Positions 18,403 through 26,436 of a stretch of 64,000 nt of DNA are shown here, in pieces. The stretch is from Lysobacter_K sp043738095 (GTDB lineage Bacteria; Pseudomonadota; Gammaproteobacteria; Xanthomonadales; Xanthomonadaceae): NCBI GenBank assembly GCA_043738095.1, contig JAYSZI010000093.1, forward strand, positions 62,001 through 126,000. The letters are read 5' to 3'. Numbering within the stretch: position 1 is the stretch's first letter; the number at the start of each line of letters is the position of its first letter. The notes beneath the pieces are model-generated. The model made no database searches. It had not been told where the DNA came from and saw only the letters and a list, made by a program, of their open reading frames with translations. Position numbers and translations under genes: made by a program.

Positions 18403-19551
18403 TTACAACGCCTGCAAGCGCTCGATCGCCGCATCCAGCGTCGTCTCGCTCTTCGCAAAGCACAGCCGCGCGAGCCGCTGTCCCGGTGGCGGGCTGTCGT
18501 AGAAAGGGGACAGCGGAATTGCGGCCACGCCTTTTTCCACGGTCAGCCAGCGGCAGAACGCAGCGTCATCAAGGTCGCTGACTGCCGAGTAGTCGACCAG
18601 CTGGAAATACCCGCCCGGCACCGGCAGCGGCCGCAGTTTGGTGGTCAACACCTGCTGCCGGAAGCGGTCGCGCTTTTCTTGATAGAACGCGCCAAGTTGC
18701 TCGTAGTGCTCCGGTTCGGCCTCGATCATTTCGGCGAACGCCCACTGCGCCGGGGTGAACGTACAGAACGTGTTGTATTGGTGGACCTTGCGGAACTCGG
18801 TCGACAATGCCAACGGCGCGATGCAGTAGCCGATCTTCCAGCCCGTGCAGTGGTAGGTCTTGCCGAAGCTGGAGATCACGAACGCGCGCTCGCGCAGTTC
18901 CGGATAACGCAGCACCGATTCGTGGATCGCGCCGTCGAAAACGATGTGTTCGTAGACCTCGTCCGACAGCAGGATGATGTCGGTACCGCGCAGCAGTTCG
19001 GTCAACGCAGCGATGTCGTCGCTATCGAGCATCGCACCGGACGGGTTGTGCGGCGAGTTGATCATCAGCATCCGCGTTTTGGGCGTGATCGCGTTGCCTA
19101 TCAGCTGCCAGTCTGGCGCGAACGTGTGTGGGTCCAGCGGCACGTGCACGGCGCGGCCACCGGCGAGATCGATGGCCGGTTCGTAACAGTCGTAGCAGGG
19201 GTCGAGCACGATCACTTCGTCGCCGGGGTGCACCACCGCATGGATCGCGTCGAAGATCGCCTCGCTGGCACCGGAGGTCACGGTGATCTCGAACTCGGCA
19301 TCGGGGCGGTAGCCGTAGCAGCGCTCGGTCTTGGCGGCGATTGCCTGACGCAACGCGGGGATGCCGGTCATCGGCGAATACTGGTTCTTGCCCTCACGCA
19401 TCGCCCGGGCGAGGGCGTCGGCCAGCCGCTCGGGCACGTCGAAGTCGGGAAAGCCTTGTCCGAGATTGACGGCGCCGTGCTCGATGGCGAGCTGGGACAT
19501 CACGGTGAAGATCGTGGTGCCGACTCGGGGCAGTTTGGTTTCTGGCGTCAT
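18403..19551 (-). CDS. Class I/II PLP aminotransferase, methionine/glutamine-type (YbdL-like)
   Basis: The 382-residue protein is a fold-type I pyridoxal-phosphate aminotransferase close to YbdL/kynurenine aminotransferase III. Its features are LPRVGTTIFTVMSQLAIEHG, NLGQGFPDFDVP, the NSPHNPSG motif, the aspartate-tyrosine motif SDEVYEH and the PLP lysine in SSFGKTYHCTGWKIGY at about residue 231. YbdL uses methionine and can make methionine from its keto acid with glutamine as amino donor. The ATG at 19551 was chosen because homology begins there; the 42 residues upstream in phase look non-coding. With the omega-amidase downstream it would pull the transamination of ketomethylthiobutyrate towards methionine, the last step of the pathway MtnA belongs to. 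That link is inference. Confidence 0.88.
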   Translation of the reverse strand: MTPETKLPRVGTTIFTVMSQLAIEHGAVNLGQGFPDFDVPERLADALARAMREGKNQYSPMTGIPALRQAIAAKTERCYGYRPDAEFEITVTSGASEAIFDAIHAVVHPGDEVIVLDPCYDCYEPAIDLAGGRAVHVPLDPHTFAPDWQLIGNAITPKTRMLMINSPHNPSGAMLDSDDIAALTELLRGTDIILLSDEVYEHIVFDGAIHESVLRYPELRERAFVISSFGKTYHCTGWKIGYCIAPLALSTEFRKVHQYNTFCTFTPAQWAFAEMIEAEPEHYEQLGAFYQEKRDRFRQQVLTTKLRPLPVPGGYFQLVDYSAVSDLDDAAFCRWLTVEKGVAAIPLSPFYDSPPPGQRLARLCFAKSETTLDAAIERLQAL

Positions 19552-19657
19552 TCGGGCGTGTGAGGTTCGCGAGGGAGCCCGAGTGTACGAAATGCCGCGT
19601 GGGCAGCGTATCCGTGGCCGCGTTGCACTCGCGCGGCAACCGCCGGACACTGCGCGC

Positions 19658-20131
19658 ATGCGCAAACTCCAGGTCATCGCTGCCGCCGAACTTGCCGCCG
19701 CCTATGCGGCCGCGGGCTACTGCGTGCTGCTCGATGGGGAGGCGCTGCCGCTACGGGTAGGGCAAACCGCCGAGGATCTGGAAGCCTACTGGCCGGCCAG
19801 GCGTTACAACTTCATCACCGCCTGGAATCCGGCATCGCAGCCGCGCTCCGACGCCGCCAACGCCACCGCCGATGCGCTGCTGGTGGCTCGGCTGGACCAA
19901 CTGCGCGCAACGCGGCACCCCGCATGGGCGGAAAGCCCGGACGGTGACTGGCGCGAACCGGGGTGGTTGCTGGCCGATATCGAACCCGATCAGTGCATCC
20001 GCTTGGCTCGGGAGTTCGGCCAAGCGGGGGTGTTGAACTGGGAGCGCGGCCAACCCGTGCGCCTGTGGATGATGCTTGCCCGGCCCCTCAAGTCAGGCAC
20101 GGCAGCTTGCGTCGACTGGGTCGGCGACTAG
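19658..20131 (+). CDS. DUF3293 domain protein
   Basis: The 157-residue hypothetical protein carries the DUF3293 signature: an aromatic-rich N-terminal part ending YNFITAWNPASQP, a helix with SDAANATADALLVARLDQL, then WREPGWLLADIEPDQCIRLAREFGQAGVLNWERGQP. The ATG at 19658 is the first start compatible with the domain. It is divergent from the aminotransferase and lies just upstream of the ccm operon. There is no signal peptide, so it is probably cytoplasmic. The function is unknown. Confidence 0.75.
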   Translation: MRKLQVIAAAELAAAYAAAGYCVLLDGEALPLRVGQTAEDLEAYWPARRYNFITAWNPASQPRSDAANATADALLVARLDQLRATRHPAWAESPDGDWREPGWLLADIEPDQCIRLAREFGQAGVLNWERGQPVRLWMMLARPLKSGTAACVDWVGD

Positions 20132-20214
20132 CCTGCCCGGGGAACGTGCAGGGTTTGGTGTGGGACTCGCATAAAATACCCGGCTTGCGGCCACCGGCCG
20201 CCCGCGCCAAACCG

Positions 20215-20856
20215 ATGACCCCGACCGACCGACCCCCACCGCTGCTAGAAGCCCGCGCGTTGTGCTTTGCGCGCAATGACGAACCCGTGTTCGGGCCGCT
20301 CGATTTCGCCGTGGATTCGGGCGAAGCCTTGCTGGTTCAGGGGGGTAATGGCACGGGCAAGACCACCTTGCTGCGCGTGCTGGCCGGGCTGTTGCGTGCC
20401 GATTCCGGCGAGATCCAGATCGATGGCCGGCCCGCGCACGCGTCGCAGCGCGCGCGAGCGATCGCTTATCTCAGCCATCTGCCCGGATTCAAGGCGGACC
20501 TGAGCGCGCTGGAGAACCTCAACTTCCTCTGCGGCCTGCAGGGTCGACGTCGCGCACAACTGCCAGGCGGCGCCCTGGCAATCGTCGGCTTGGCCGGTTA
20601 CGAGGACGCCCTCGCCCGGCAACTGTCCGCCGGTCAGAAAAAGCGCCTGTCGCTCGCGCGGCTGTGGCTGTCGCCGGCGCCGCTGTGGTTGCTGGATGAG
20701 CCTTACGCCAATCTGGATCTCGACGGCATCGAACTGGTCAACCGCATGGTCCAGGCGCACCTGCGCGACGGCGGGGCGGCCCTCGTAACTACTCACGGCG
20801 CCTACGCCGCCCCGCCGGTGCGCACCCGGATGCTGGTGCTGGAGAAGGCGGCGTGA
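20215..20856 (+). CDS. ccmA: Heme ABC exporter ATP-binding protein CcmA
   Basis: CcmA is the ATPase of the CcmAB(C) complex that releases holo-CcmE during cytochrome c maturation (System I). The 213-residue product contains Walker A GGNGTGKTTLL, the signature QLSAGQKKRLSLARLWL and Walker B LWLLDEPYANLDLDG, followed by an H-loop histidine in TTHGAY. The ATG at 20215 gives MTPTDRPPPLLEARALC. It is the first gene of an uninterrupted ccmABCDEFGHI run and overlaps ccmB by four bases (GTGA). Confidence 0.96.
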   Translation: MTPTDRPPPLLEARALCFARNDEPVFGPLDFAVDSGEALLVQGGNGTGKTTLLRVLAGLLRADSGEIQIDGRPAHASQRARAIAYLSHLPGFKADLSALENLNFLCGLQGRRRAQLPGGALAIVGLAGYEDALARQLSAGQKKRLSLARLWLSPAPLWLLDEPYANLDLDGIELVNRMVQAHLRDGGAALVTTHGAYAAPPVRTRMLVLEKAA

Positions 20857-21581
20857 CCACGGGGACGTCTAGTACGTGGGTTAAGAGCGCCGGTGGCGCT
20901 TCGCTACCCGGACTGCTCGGTTCGGCCAAGGCCTTGATGCTCCGCGACCTGCGCCTGCTTTGGCGCCGGCGCGGCGATGCATTGCAACCGGCGCTGTTCG
21001 CACTGCTGGTGGTGGTGCTGTTCGCGTTGGCGCTGGGTGGCGAAGCCCAGGCCTTGGCCAAGGTCGCCGCGGCGGTGCTTTGGCTGGCAGTGCTGCTGGC
21101 CGGGCTGCTGTCGCTGGACACGCTGTTCCGTGGCGACGCCGAGGACGGCTCGCTCGAGCAGTGGTTGCTGGCCCCGGTGCCGCTGGGCTGGCTGGTCGGC
21201 GTGCGCACGTTCATGCATTGGGCCACCACAGCGTTGCCATTGCTGATTGCGACGCCGTTTCTGGCCGAGCTGCTGCATCTCCCGCACGCGCAACTGCCGG
21301 TGCTGATGGCATCGCTGGCGCTGGGCACGCCGCTGCTGAGTCTGCTGGGCGCGGTGGTTGCGGCGCTGACGGTCGGGATGAGGCGCTCTGGTATTCTTGT
21401 CGGCCTGCTCGCGCTGCCGCTGTACGTGCCGGTGCTGATTTTTGGCGCCGGTAGCGTGGCGCGATCGGCGCAGGGACAGGACCCGATCGGGGCGCTGCTG
21501 TTGCTGGGCGCCGGATTGGTGGTCGCGGTGGTACTGGCGCCGCTAGCCGCAGCTGCTGCGATCCGGATCTCATTGAATTGA
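20853..21581 (+). CDS. ccmB: Heme exporter membrane protein CcmB
   Basis: CcmB is the integral membrane partner of CcmA. The 242-residue protein has about six hydrophobic helices and family motifs (LMLRDLRLLWRRRGDALQP near residue 28, LDTLFRGDAEDGSLEQWLLA, and LPLYVPVLIFGAGSV). Translation starts at GTG (20853) inside the ccmA stop. The first 25 residues are Thr/Ser/Gly-rich and not conserved in the family, so an internal start is possible. A 172-bp gap with a hairpin and short direct repeats of CTGAATTGA (21575-21625) precedes ccmC, the only loose junction in the first half of the operon. Confidence 0.95.
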   Translation: MTTGTSSTWVKSAGGASLPGLLGSAKALMLRDLRLLWRRRGDALQPALFALLVVVLFALALGGEAQALAKVAAAVLWLAVLLAGLLSLDTLFRGDAEDGSLEQWLLAPVPLGWLVGVRTFMHWATTALPLLIATPFLAELLHLPHAQLPVLMASLALGTPLLSLLGAVVAALTVGMRRSGILVGLLALPLYVPVLIFGAGSVARSAQGQDPIGALLLLGAGLVVAVVLAPLAAAAAIRISLN

Positions 21582-21721
21582 TTGCACTGAATTGATCGCA
21601 TTGAGATCCGACTGAATTGAGACAGGTCAAGCCGCCGCGCGCCGAGGTCGGACAAACTACTGCAGCCCCGCCACCGTCATCGCTGCGCTGCGAGCCGGCG
21701 CCAAGCGCTCCCACTTCTCAA

Positions 21722-21744
21722 CCCTCCCCTGCGCAAGGGAGGGG
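21722..21744 (+). promoter_or_regulatory. Hairpin that includes the ccmC ribosome binding site
   Basis: A perfect 7-bp stem (CCCTCCC at 21722-21728 with GGGAGGG at 21737-21743) contains the only good Shine-Dalgarno sequence of ccmC in its right arm, about 9 bp before the ATG at 21754. If it folds, it would mask the ribosome binding site. It may simply be a member of a dispersed palindromic repeat family. Confidence 0.45.
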
Positions 21745-21753
21745 CAAAAGCCC

Positions 21754-22527
21754 ATGAATCCCATCGTCCGCTGGTTCCACACACTTGGCTCACCGCCTAC
21801 CTTCGAACGCTTTGCCGCGCGTTGGGCGCCGTGGGCGTACGGCCTCGGCCTGCTGGTGATGGCGTGGGGCTTGTATGGCGCGCTGTTTCTGGTGCCGGCC
21901 GACTACCAGCAGGGCGACAGTTTCCGCATCCTCTACATCCATGTGCCCAGCGCCTGGATGAGCATGGCGGTGTTCGGCCTGATGGCGGTGTACGCGGCGA
22001 TCGCGCTGGTATGGCGGATCAAGCTGTGCGAAATCCTAGCGATGGCCTGCGCGCCGATCGGCGCCTGTTTCACCCTGATCACCCTGCTCACCGGCGCGAT
22101 CTGGGGCAAGCCGATGTGGGGCACGTGGTGGGATTGGGACCCGCGCCTGACCACCGAACTGATCCTGCTGTTTCTCTACCTGGGCGTGATCGGCCTGTAC
22201 AACGCGATCGACGACCGCCGCGCTGCCGCGCGCGCAGCGGGCTTTCTGGCAATCGTCGGCGTGGTGCTACTTCCGGTGATCCGATACTCGGTGGTGTGGT
22301 GGAACTCGCTGCACCAGGGCCAGACCATCCGCCTGTTCGGCGAGTCGACGATGGACGCGAGCATGATCGCGCCGCTGATCTGGATGATCGTCGGCACCAA
22401 GCTGTGGTTTATCGGCGCGCTGCTAATGCGCGCGCGTGCCGACAACCTGCGGCGCGAATCGGGCAAGGCCTGGGTCGCCGATATGGCCGCCGCACGCGCT
22501 GCGCCGGCCACGGCACGCACGCCATGA
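21754..22527 (+). CDS. ccmC: Heme handling protein CcmC
   Basis: CcmC positions heme for covalent attachment to CcmE in the periplasm. The 257-residue membrane protein has six predicted helices and the WWD signature GTWWDWDPRLTTEL (about residues 123-136), flanked by heme-ligand histidines in ILYIHVPSAWM (about residue 66) and NSLHQGQT (about residue 188). The ATG at 21754 gives MNPIVRWFHTLGSPPTFERF, the usual N terminus. Its stop overlaps the ccmD start by four bases. Confidence 0.97.
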   Translation: MNPIVRWFHTLGSPPTFERFAARWAPWAYGLGLLVMAWGLYGALFLVPADYQQGDSFRILYIHVPSAWMSMAVFGLMAVYAAIALVWRIKLCEILAMACAPIGACFTLITLLTGAIWGKPMWGTWWDWDPRLTTELILLFLYLGVIGLYNAIDDRRAAARAAGFLAIVGVVLLPVIRYSVVWWNSLHQGQTIRLFGESTMDASMIAPLIWMIVGTKLWFIGALLMRARADNLRRESGKAWVADMAAARAAPATARTP

Positions 22528-22691
22528 ACAACTACACCGATTACGTGATTGCCGCCTACGCCGTGTTCTTCGTGGTGCTGGGCTGGGATTTCGTCGCTAC
22601 CCGCCTGCAGATCCACCGCGAACTGCGCAACGCGCGTTTGCGTGCCGCGCGCATCGCCGCACGCAGCCAATCCAACGAGTTGAGCCGATGA
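22524..22691 (+). CDS. ccmD: Heme exporter small subunit CcmD
   Basis: CcmD is a single-helix inner-membrane peptide that helps release holo-CcmE from CcmABC. The 55-residue product fits: MNNYTDYVIAAYAVFFVVLGWDF followed by a cytoplasmic basic tail (RELRNARLRAARIAAR). It overlaps ccmC (ATGA, 22524-22527) and ccmE (ATGA, 22688-22691), which is strong evidence that this short frame is real. Confidence 0.93.
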   Translation: MNNYTDYVIAAYAVFFVVLGWDFVATRLQIHRELRNARLRAARIAARSQSNELSR

Positions 22692-23188
22692 ATCCGACCC
22701 GCCGCCGTCGCCTGTTGTGGGTGCTTGCGCTTGTTATCGCCGCCGGCATCGCTGCAACGCTGGTGGCGATGGCGTTGCAACGCAACGTCGCCTACCTGTA
22801 CACGCCCGGCGAAGTGCTGCGCGGCGAGGCCGGCGCGCAAGTCGCGTCCGGGCAAACCCGTTTCCGCCTCGGCGGCATGGTCGCGGCCGATTCGTTCCAG
22901 CGCACGCCCGGCACGCTGGAGGCGCAGTTCAAGGTGACCGACGGCGACGCCCTGATGCCCGTGGTCTACACCGGCATCCTGCCCGACCTGTTCCGCGAGA
23001 AGCAGGCCGTGATCGCCACCGGGCGCATGGACGGCGACCGCTTTATCGCCGAACAAGTGCTGGCCAAGCACGACGAGACCTACATGCCCAAGGAAGTCGC
23101 CGACAAGATGGGCATGGCGCACAAGAAGCACGACGTGGCCACGCCGCCGCCCGCTGGCACCTCGCCCGTCACGACGGACACACCGTAG
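22688..23188 (+). CDS. ccmE: Cytochrome c maturation heme chaperone CcmE
   Basis: CcmE is the periplasmic heme chaperone that binds heme covalently and passes it to CcmF. The 166-residue protein has an N-terminal membrane anchor (residues 10-30), an OB-fold domain (RFRLGGMVAADSFQR..., FKVTDGDALMPVVYTGILPDLFREKQAV) and the heme-binding motif LAKHDETYMP with His128 and Tyr132. The start ATG at 22688 overlaps the ccmD stop. The C-terminal ~30 residues are Lys/His/Pro-rich and variable in the family. Confidence 0.97.
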   Translation: MNPTRRRRLLWVLALVIAAGIAATLVAMALQRNVAYLYTPGEVLRGEAGAQVASGQTRFRLGGMVAADSFQRTPGTLEAQFKVTDGDALMPVVYTGILPDLFREKQAVIATGRMDGDRFIAEQVLAKHDETYMPKEVADKMGMAHKKHDVATPPPAGTSPVTTDTP

Positions 23189-25168
23189 GTGCTGCCCGAG
23201 CTTGGACAGATCGCGCTGATCCTGGCGCTGCTGATCGCGGCGCTGCAGGCGGCACTGCCGCTGGTCGGCGCGCAACGCGGCATCGCGCCGTGGATGGCGG
23301 TCGCCCGTCCGGCGGCGTACGCACAACTGCTGTTGGTCGCGTTCGCGTTCGCAATCCTGAGCTACGGCTTTGTGACCCAGGACTTCTCGCTGAAGTACGT
23401 CGCCCAGAACAGCAATTCACTGCTGCCGATGGTGTATCGCTACACCGCGGTCTGGGGCGCGCACGAGGGTTCGCTGCTGCTGTGGGCGCTCATTTTGGCG
23501 CTGTGGACTGCCGCGGTCGCGCGCTTCTCGCGGACGTTGCCGACCGACGTCGTCGCGCGCGTGCTCGGGGTGATGGGCATTGTCAGCGTCGGCTTCCTCG
23601 CGTTCCTGATCTTCACCAGCAATCCGTTCGCGCGCCTGCTGCCGGCGGCAGTCGAAGGCCGCGACCTCAACCCGCTGTTGCAAGACCCCGGCATGATCAT
23701 CCATCCGCCGATGCTGTACTTCGGCTACGTCGGGTTCGCGGTGCCGTTCGCGTTCGCCATCGCGGCGTTGCTCGATGGCAAGGTCGATACGCGCTGGCTG
23801 CGCTGGACCCGGCCATGGACCAACGTCGCCTGGGCACTGCTCACGTTCGGCATCGCGCTCGGCAGTTGGTGGGCGTATTACGAACTGGGCTGGGGCGGCT
23901 GGTGGTTCTGGGATCCGGTCGAGAACGCGAGCTTCATGCCGTGGCTCGCCGGTGCCGCGCTACTGCATTCGCAGGCTGTCACCGAGAAGCGCGGCAGCTT
24001 CCGCGGCTGGACGCTGCTGCTCGCGATCGCGACGTTCTCGCTGTCGCTGCTCGGCACCTTCCTGGTGCGTTCGGGCGTGCTGACCAGCGTGCATGCGTTC
24101 GCGTCCGACCCGACGCGCGGTTTGTTCATCCTGATCTTCCTTGGGATCGTCATTGGCGGTTCGCTGCTGCTGTACGCGTTGCGCGCCCCGGCCAACGACG
24201 GTGGTGGGCCGTTCGCCGCCAGCTCGCGCGAGACATTGCTGCTGGCCAACAACCTGCTGCTAGCCACCGCGTGCGCAATGGTCCTGCTCGGCACCCTGTA
24301 CCCGTTGCTCGCCGACGCGCTCAATCTCGGCAAGATCTCGGTCGGCCCGCCCTACTTCGCGCTGATGTTCGCGCTGCTGATGGCGCCGCTCGTTCTGCTG
24401 CTGCCGCTCGGTCCGGTCACGCGCTGGCAACGCGAGCAGGTTTCCAAGCCGCTGGCGATGCTGCTGCCGTGGGCGGGGCTCGCATTAGGCGCCGGCATCG
24501 CGGCGTTCTTCCTTGCTCCGCAGGGCGCATGGAAAGTCGCGGCCGGCGTCACCGGCGCGGTGTGGATCGCTGCAGGGACAGCGCGCTTTGTCTGGTCCCG
24601 GCTGGCATCGACGCGCGGCAGCGGCAATCGCTTCACCGCCGAGATGCTCGGCATGACGCTCGCGCATGCCGGGGTCGCGGTGTTCCTGGTCGGCGCGCTG
24701 CTGACCGAAGGCCTGAGCCAGCAACGAGAACTGGCCGTGGCGCTGAACCAGCGCGTCGAACTGGGCGGTTATGCATTCCGCTTCGAAGGCGTGCAGCACC
24801 ACCTCGGCCCGAATTTTGAGGCCGACCGCGCCACCGTCACCGTGTTTGACGGCGACGCGCCGCTCACGGTGATGCATCCCGAGAAGCGCACCTATGTCGG
24901 CGGCGGCCAGGTGATGACCGAGGCCGCGATCGAGCGCGGCGTCACCCGTGATCTGTACGTCGCCCTCGGCGAACCCCTCGGCGGCGGCGCGTGGGCACTG
25001 CGCGTGCACGTCAAGCCGTTCGTGCGTTGGATCTGGGCCGGCGCGTTGCTGATGATGCTGGGCGGCTTCGTCACTGCCACCGACAGGCGCTTCCGCGCGC
25101 CTAAGCGAGTGCCCGCCATGCATCCAACTCCTCCGGCCGCCGTGCCCGCCAGCGAGCCTGCCCGATGA
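23189..25168 (+). CDS. ccmF: Heme lyase CcmF
   Basis: CcmF is the core of the cytochrome c heme lyase that ligates heme to apocytochromes. The 659-residue polytopic protein carries the WWD domain GWGGWWFWDPVENASFMPWL (about residues 234-253) and the conserved PPMLYFGYVGFAVPFAFAIA segment (the HPP region). Translation starts at a GTG directly abutting the ccmE stop (TAG then GTG). The C terminus overlaps ccmG by four bases. The length agrees with the family (about 650). Confidence 0.97.
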   Translation: MLPELGQIALILALLIAALQAALPLVGAQRGIAPWMAVARPAAYAQLLLVAFAFAILSYGFVTQDFSLKYVAQNSNSLLPMVYRYTAVWGAHEGSLLLWALILALWTAAVARFSRTLPTDVVARVLGVMGIVSVGFLAFLIFTSNPFARLLPAAVEGRDLNPLLQDPGMIIHPPMLYFGYVGFAVPFAFAIAALLDGKVDTRWLRWTRPWTNVAWALLTFGIALGSWWAYYELGWGGWWFWDPVENASFMPWLAGAALLHSQAVTEKRGSFRGWTLLLAIATFSLSLLGTFLVRSGVLTSVHAFASDPTRGLFILIFLGIVIGGSLLLYALRAPANDGGGPFAASSRETLLLANNLLLATACAMVLLGTLYPLLADALNLGKISVGPPYFALMFALLMAPLVLLLPLGPVTRWQREQVSKPLAMLLPWAGLALGAGIAAFFLAPQGAWKVAAGVTGAVWIAAGTARFVWSRLASTRGSGNRFTAEMLGMTLAHAGVAVFLVGALLTEGLSQQRELAVALNQRVELGGYAFRFEGVQHHLGPNFEADRATVTVFDGDAPLTVMHPEKRTYVGGGQVMTEAAIERGVTRDLYVALGEPLGGGAWALRVHVKPFVRWIWAGALLMMLGGFVTATDRRFRAPKRVPAMHPTPPAAVPASEPAR

Positions 25169-25755
25169 GCGACCCGATGCCATCCTCCAACTCCCCGCCC
25201 CACGAAAAAAAATCCCTGCTGCGCTGGCTGCCGCTGCTCGTTGTCGCCGCCCTCGGCGTGTTGCTCGCCGCCGGTGTTTGGCTCAGCCGCAACCCGGATC
25301 GCGAGGCACTGCCATCGCCCCTGATCGGCAAGCCGGCCCCGGCGTTCGCCCTGCCGGTATTACACGAAGCCGGTCGCTTGGTGGCGTCGACCGAACTGCG
25401 CGGCGCGCCGTATCTGTTGAATGTCTGGGGCAGCTGGTGCCCCGAATGTCGGGTCGAGCACCCGGTGCTGACCCGTTTCGCCGAGAGCAAGCGCCTGCGC
25501 GTGATCGGCTACAACTGGAAGGACGAACACGCCGACGCGCTGCGCTGGCTCGAGCAGTACGGGAATCCTTACTTCCTGGTGCTCACGGACTACGAAGGCA
25601 AGACCGCGATCGACTGGGGCATTTACGGCGCGCCCGAAACCTTCCTCGTCGACGGCGCCGGGATCGTGCGCTGGAAGCACGTCGGCCCGCTGTCTGACGC
25701 AATCATCCGCGACGAACTCTTGCCGCAACTGGCGCGGGTCGAGAAAGCGCGATGA
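25165..25755 (+). CDS. ccmG: Thiol:disulfide interchange protein CcmG/DsbE
   Basis: CcmG is a membrane-tethered periplasmic thioredoxin-like reductant that keeps apocytochrome CXXCH cysteines or CcmH reduced. The 196-residue protein has an N-terminal anchor (residues about 19-40) and a thioredoxin domain with the active site WCPEC (Cys92, Cys95) and the conserved cis-proline region YGAPETFLVD. WCPEC is a normal CcmG variant of WCPTC. The start at 25165 overlaps ccmF; the stop at 25755 overlaps an ATG at 25752 that opens a long frame towards ccmH. Confidence 0.96.
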   Translation: MSDPMPSSNSPPHEKKSLLRWLPLLVVAALGVLLAAGVWLSRNPDREALPSPLIGKPAPAFALPVLHEAGRLVASTELRGAPYLLNVWGSWCPECRVEHPVLTRFAESKRLRVIGYNWKDEHADALRWLEQYGNPYFLVLTDYEGKTAIDWGIYGAPETFLVDGAGIVRWKHVGPLSDAIIRDELLPQLARVEKAR

Positions 25756-25781
25756 CGTTCATCGTCGACGCGTTTTCGAAG

Positions 25782-25816
25782 CCCCTCTCCCACCGGGAGA
25801 GGGGTTGGGGTGAGGG
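25782..25816. repeat. Intergenic palindromic repeat between ccmG and ccmH
   Basis: A perfect 10-bp stem (CCCCTCTCCC at 25782-25791, GGGAGAGGGG at 25795-25804) followed by TTGGGGTGAGGG is a very common dispersed intergenic repeat of proteobacteria. A degenerate reverse match (GTCACCCCAGCCC) lies near 25853. Its presence inside the reading frame that leads into ccmH argues that this stretch was not originally coding. Confidence 0.8.
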
Positions 25817-25982
25817 TTCGGCGAAGGCTGATTCTCGCCGCCGAATCGCGCCGTCACCCCAGCCCGATGCTCAGCTAGGCTCTGCATCAACAGACAGCTC
25901 CCAGCCCGAACTTTGTGCGCGCGTCGCCCCATCCGCGCGCCTTCGACCCGAAAGCGAATTGGGCAGTCCCGCACACGACACA

Positions 25983-26435
25983 GTGAGCAGTTTCCGCGTG
26001 CTCGCCACGTGGGTTCTGCTCCTGGCGACGCTGTTCTCGGCGACCGCGTTCGCCCACGCCGCCACCGACCACAACCCGCTGCAATTCACCAGCGTCGCCG
26101 AGGAACGCCGTTTCCACGCGCTGGTTTCCGAGTTGCGCTGCGTGATGTGCCAGAACCAGTCGCTTGCCGACTCCAACGCGCAGATCGCAGTCGACCTGCG
26201 CCAAGAAGTGCTCGCGCTGATGCGCGCCGGCAAATCCAACGCGCAGGTGAAGGATTTTCTAGTCGCGCGCTATGGCGATTTCGTGTTGTACCGGCCGCGG
26301 GTCGAATCCAGCACTTGGCTGCTGTGGTTCGGGCCCGCGCTGCTGCTGCTCGGCGGTGGCGCCGTTGTGGCCGGCGTGGTGCGTAAACGCGCCGGCACTC
26401 GCGTCGTTGCCGACGACGATGGCCAGGAGTGGTGA
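25983..26435 (+). CDS. ccmH: Cytochrome c-type biogenesis protein CcmH
   Basis: CcmH (CcmL) is a membrane-anchored periplasmic thiol protein that reduces or chaperones apocytochrome c. The mature part carries the signature RCVMCQNQSLADSNAQIA with Cys53 and Cys56 (numbered from the GTG at 25983), followed by a C-terminal transmembrane helix. I place the start at GTG 25983 because it immediately begins a signal peptide (FRVLATWVLLLATLFSATAFAHA) and gives the usual 150-residue length. The frame is open back to ATG 25752, overlapping the ccmG stop, but those extra 77 residues include a dispersed DNA repeat and are not family-like. ccmI follows one base after the stop. Confidence 0.9.
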   Translation: MSSFRVLATWVLLLATLFSATAFAHAATDHNPLQFTSVAEERRFHALVSELRCVMCQNQSLADSNAQIAVDLRQEVLALMRAGKSNAQVKDFLVARYGDFVLYRPRVESSTWLLWFGPALLLLGGGAVVAGVVRKRAGTRVVADDDGQEW

Positions 26436-26436
26436 C

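Noticed and set aside
22717..24819. 700-codon frame overlapping ccmE and ccmF in another phase
   Set aside because: Arg-rich out-of-frame product overlapping two conserved ccm genes.
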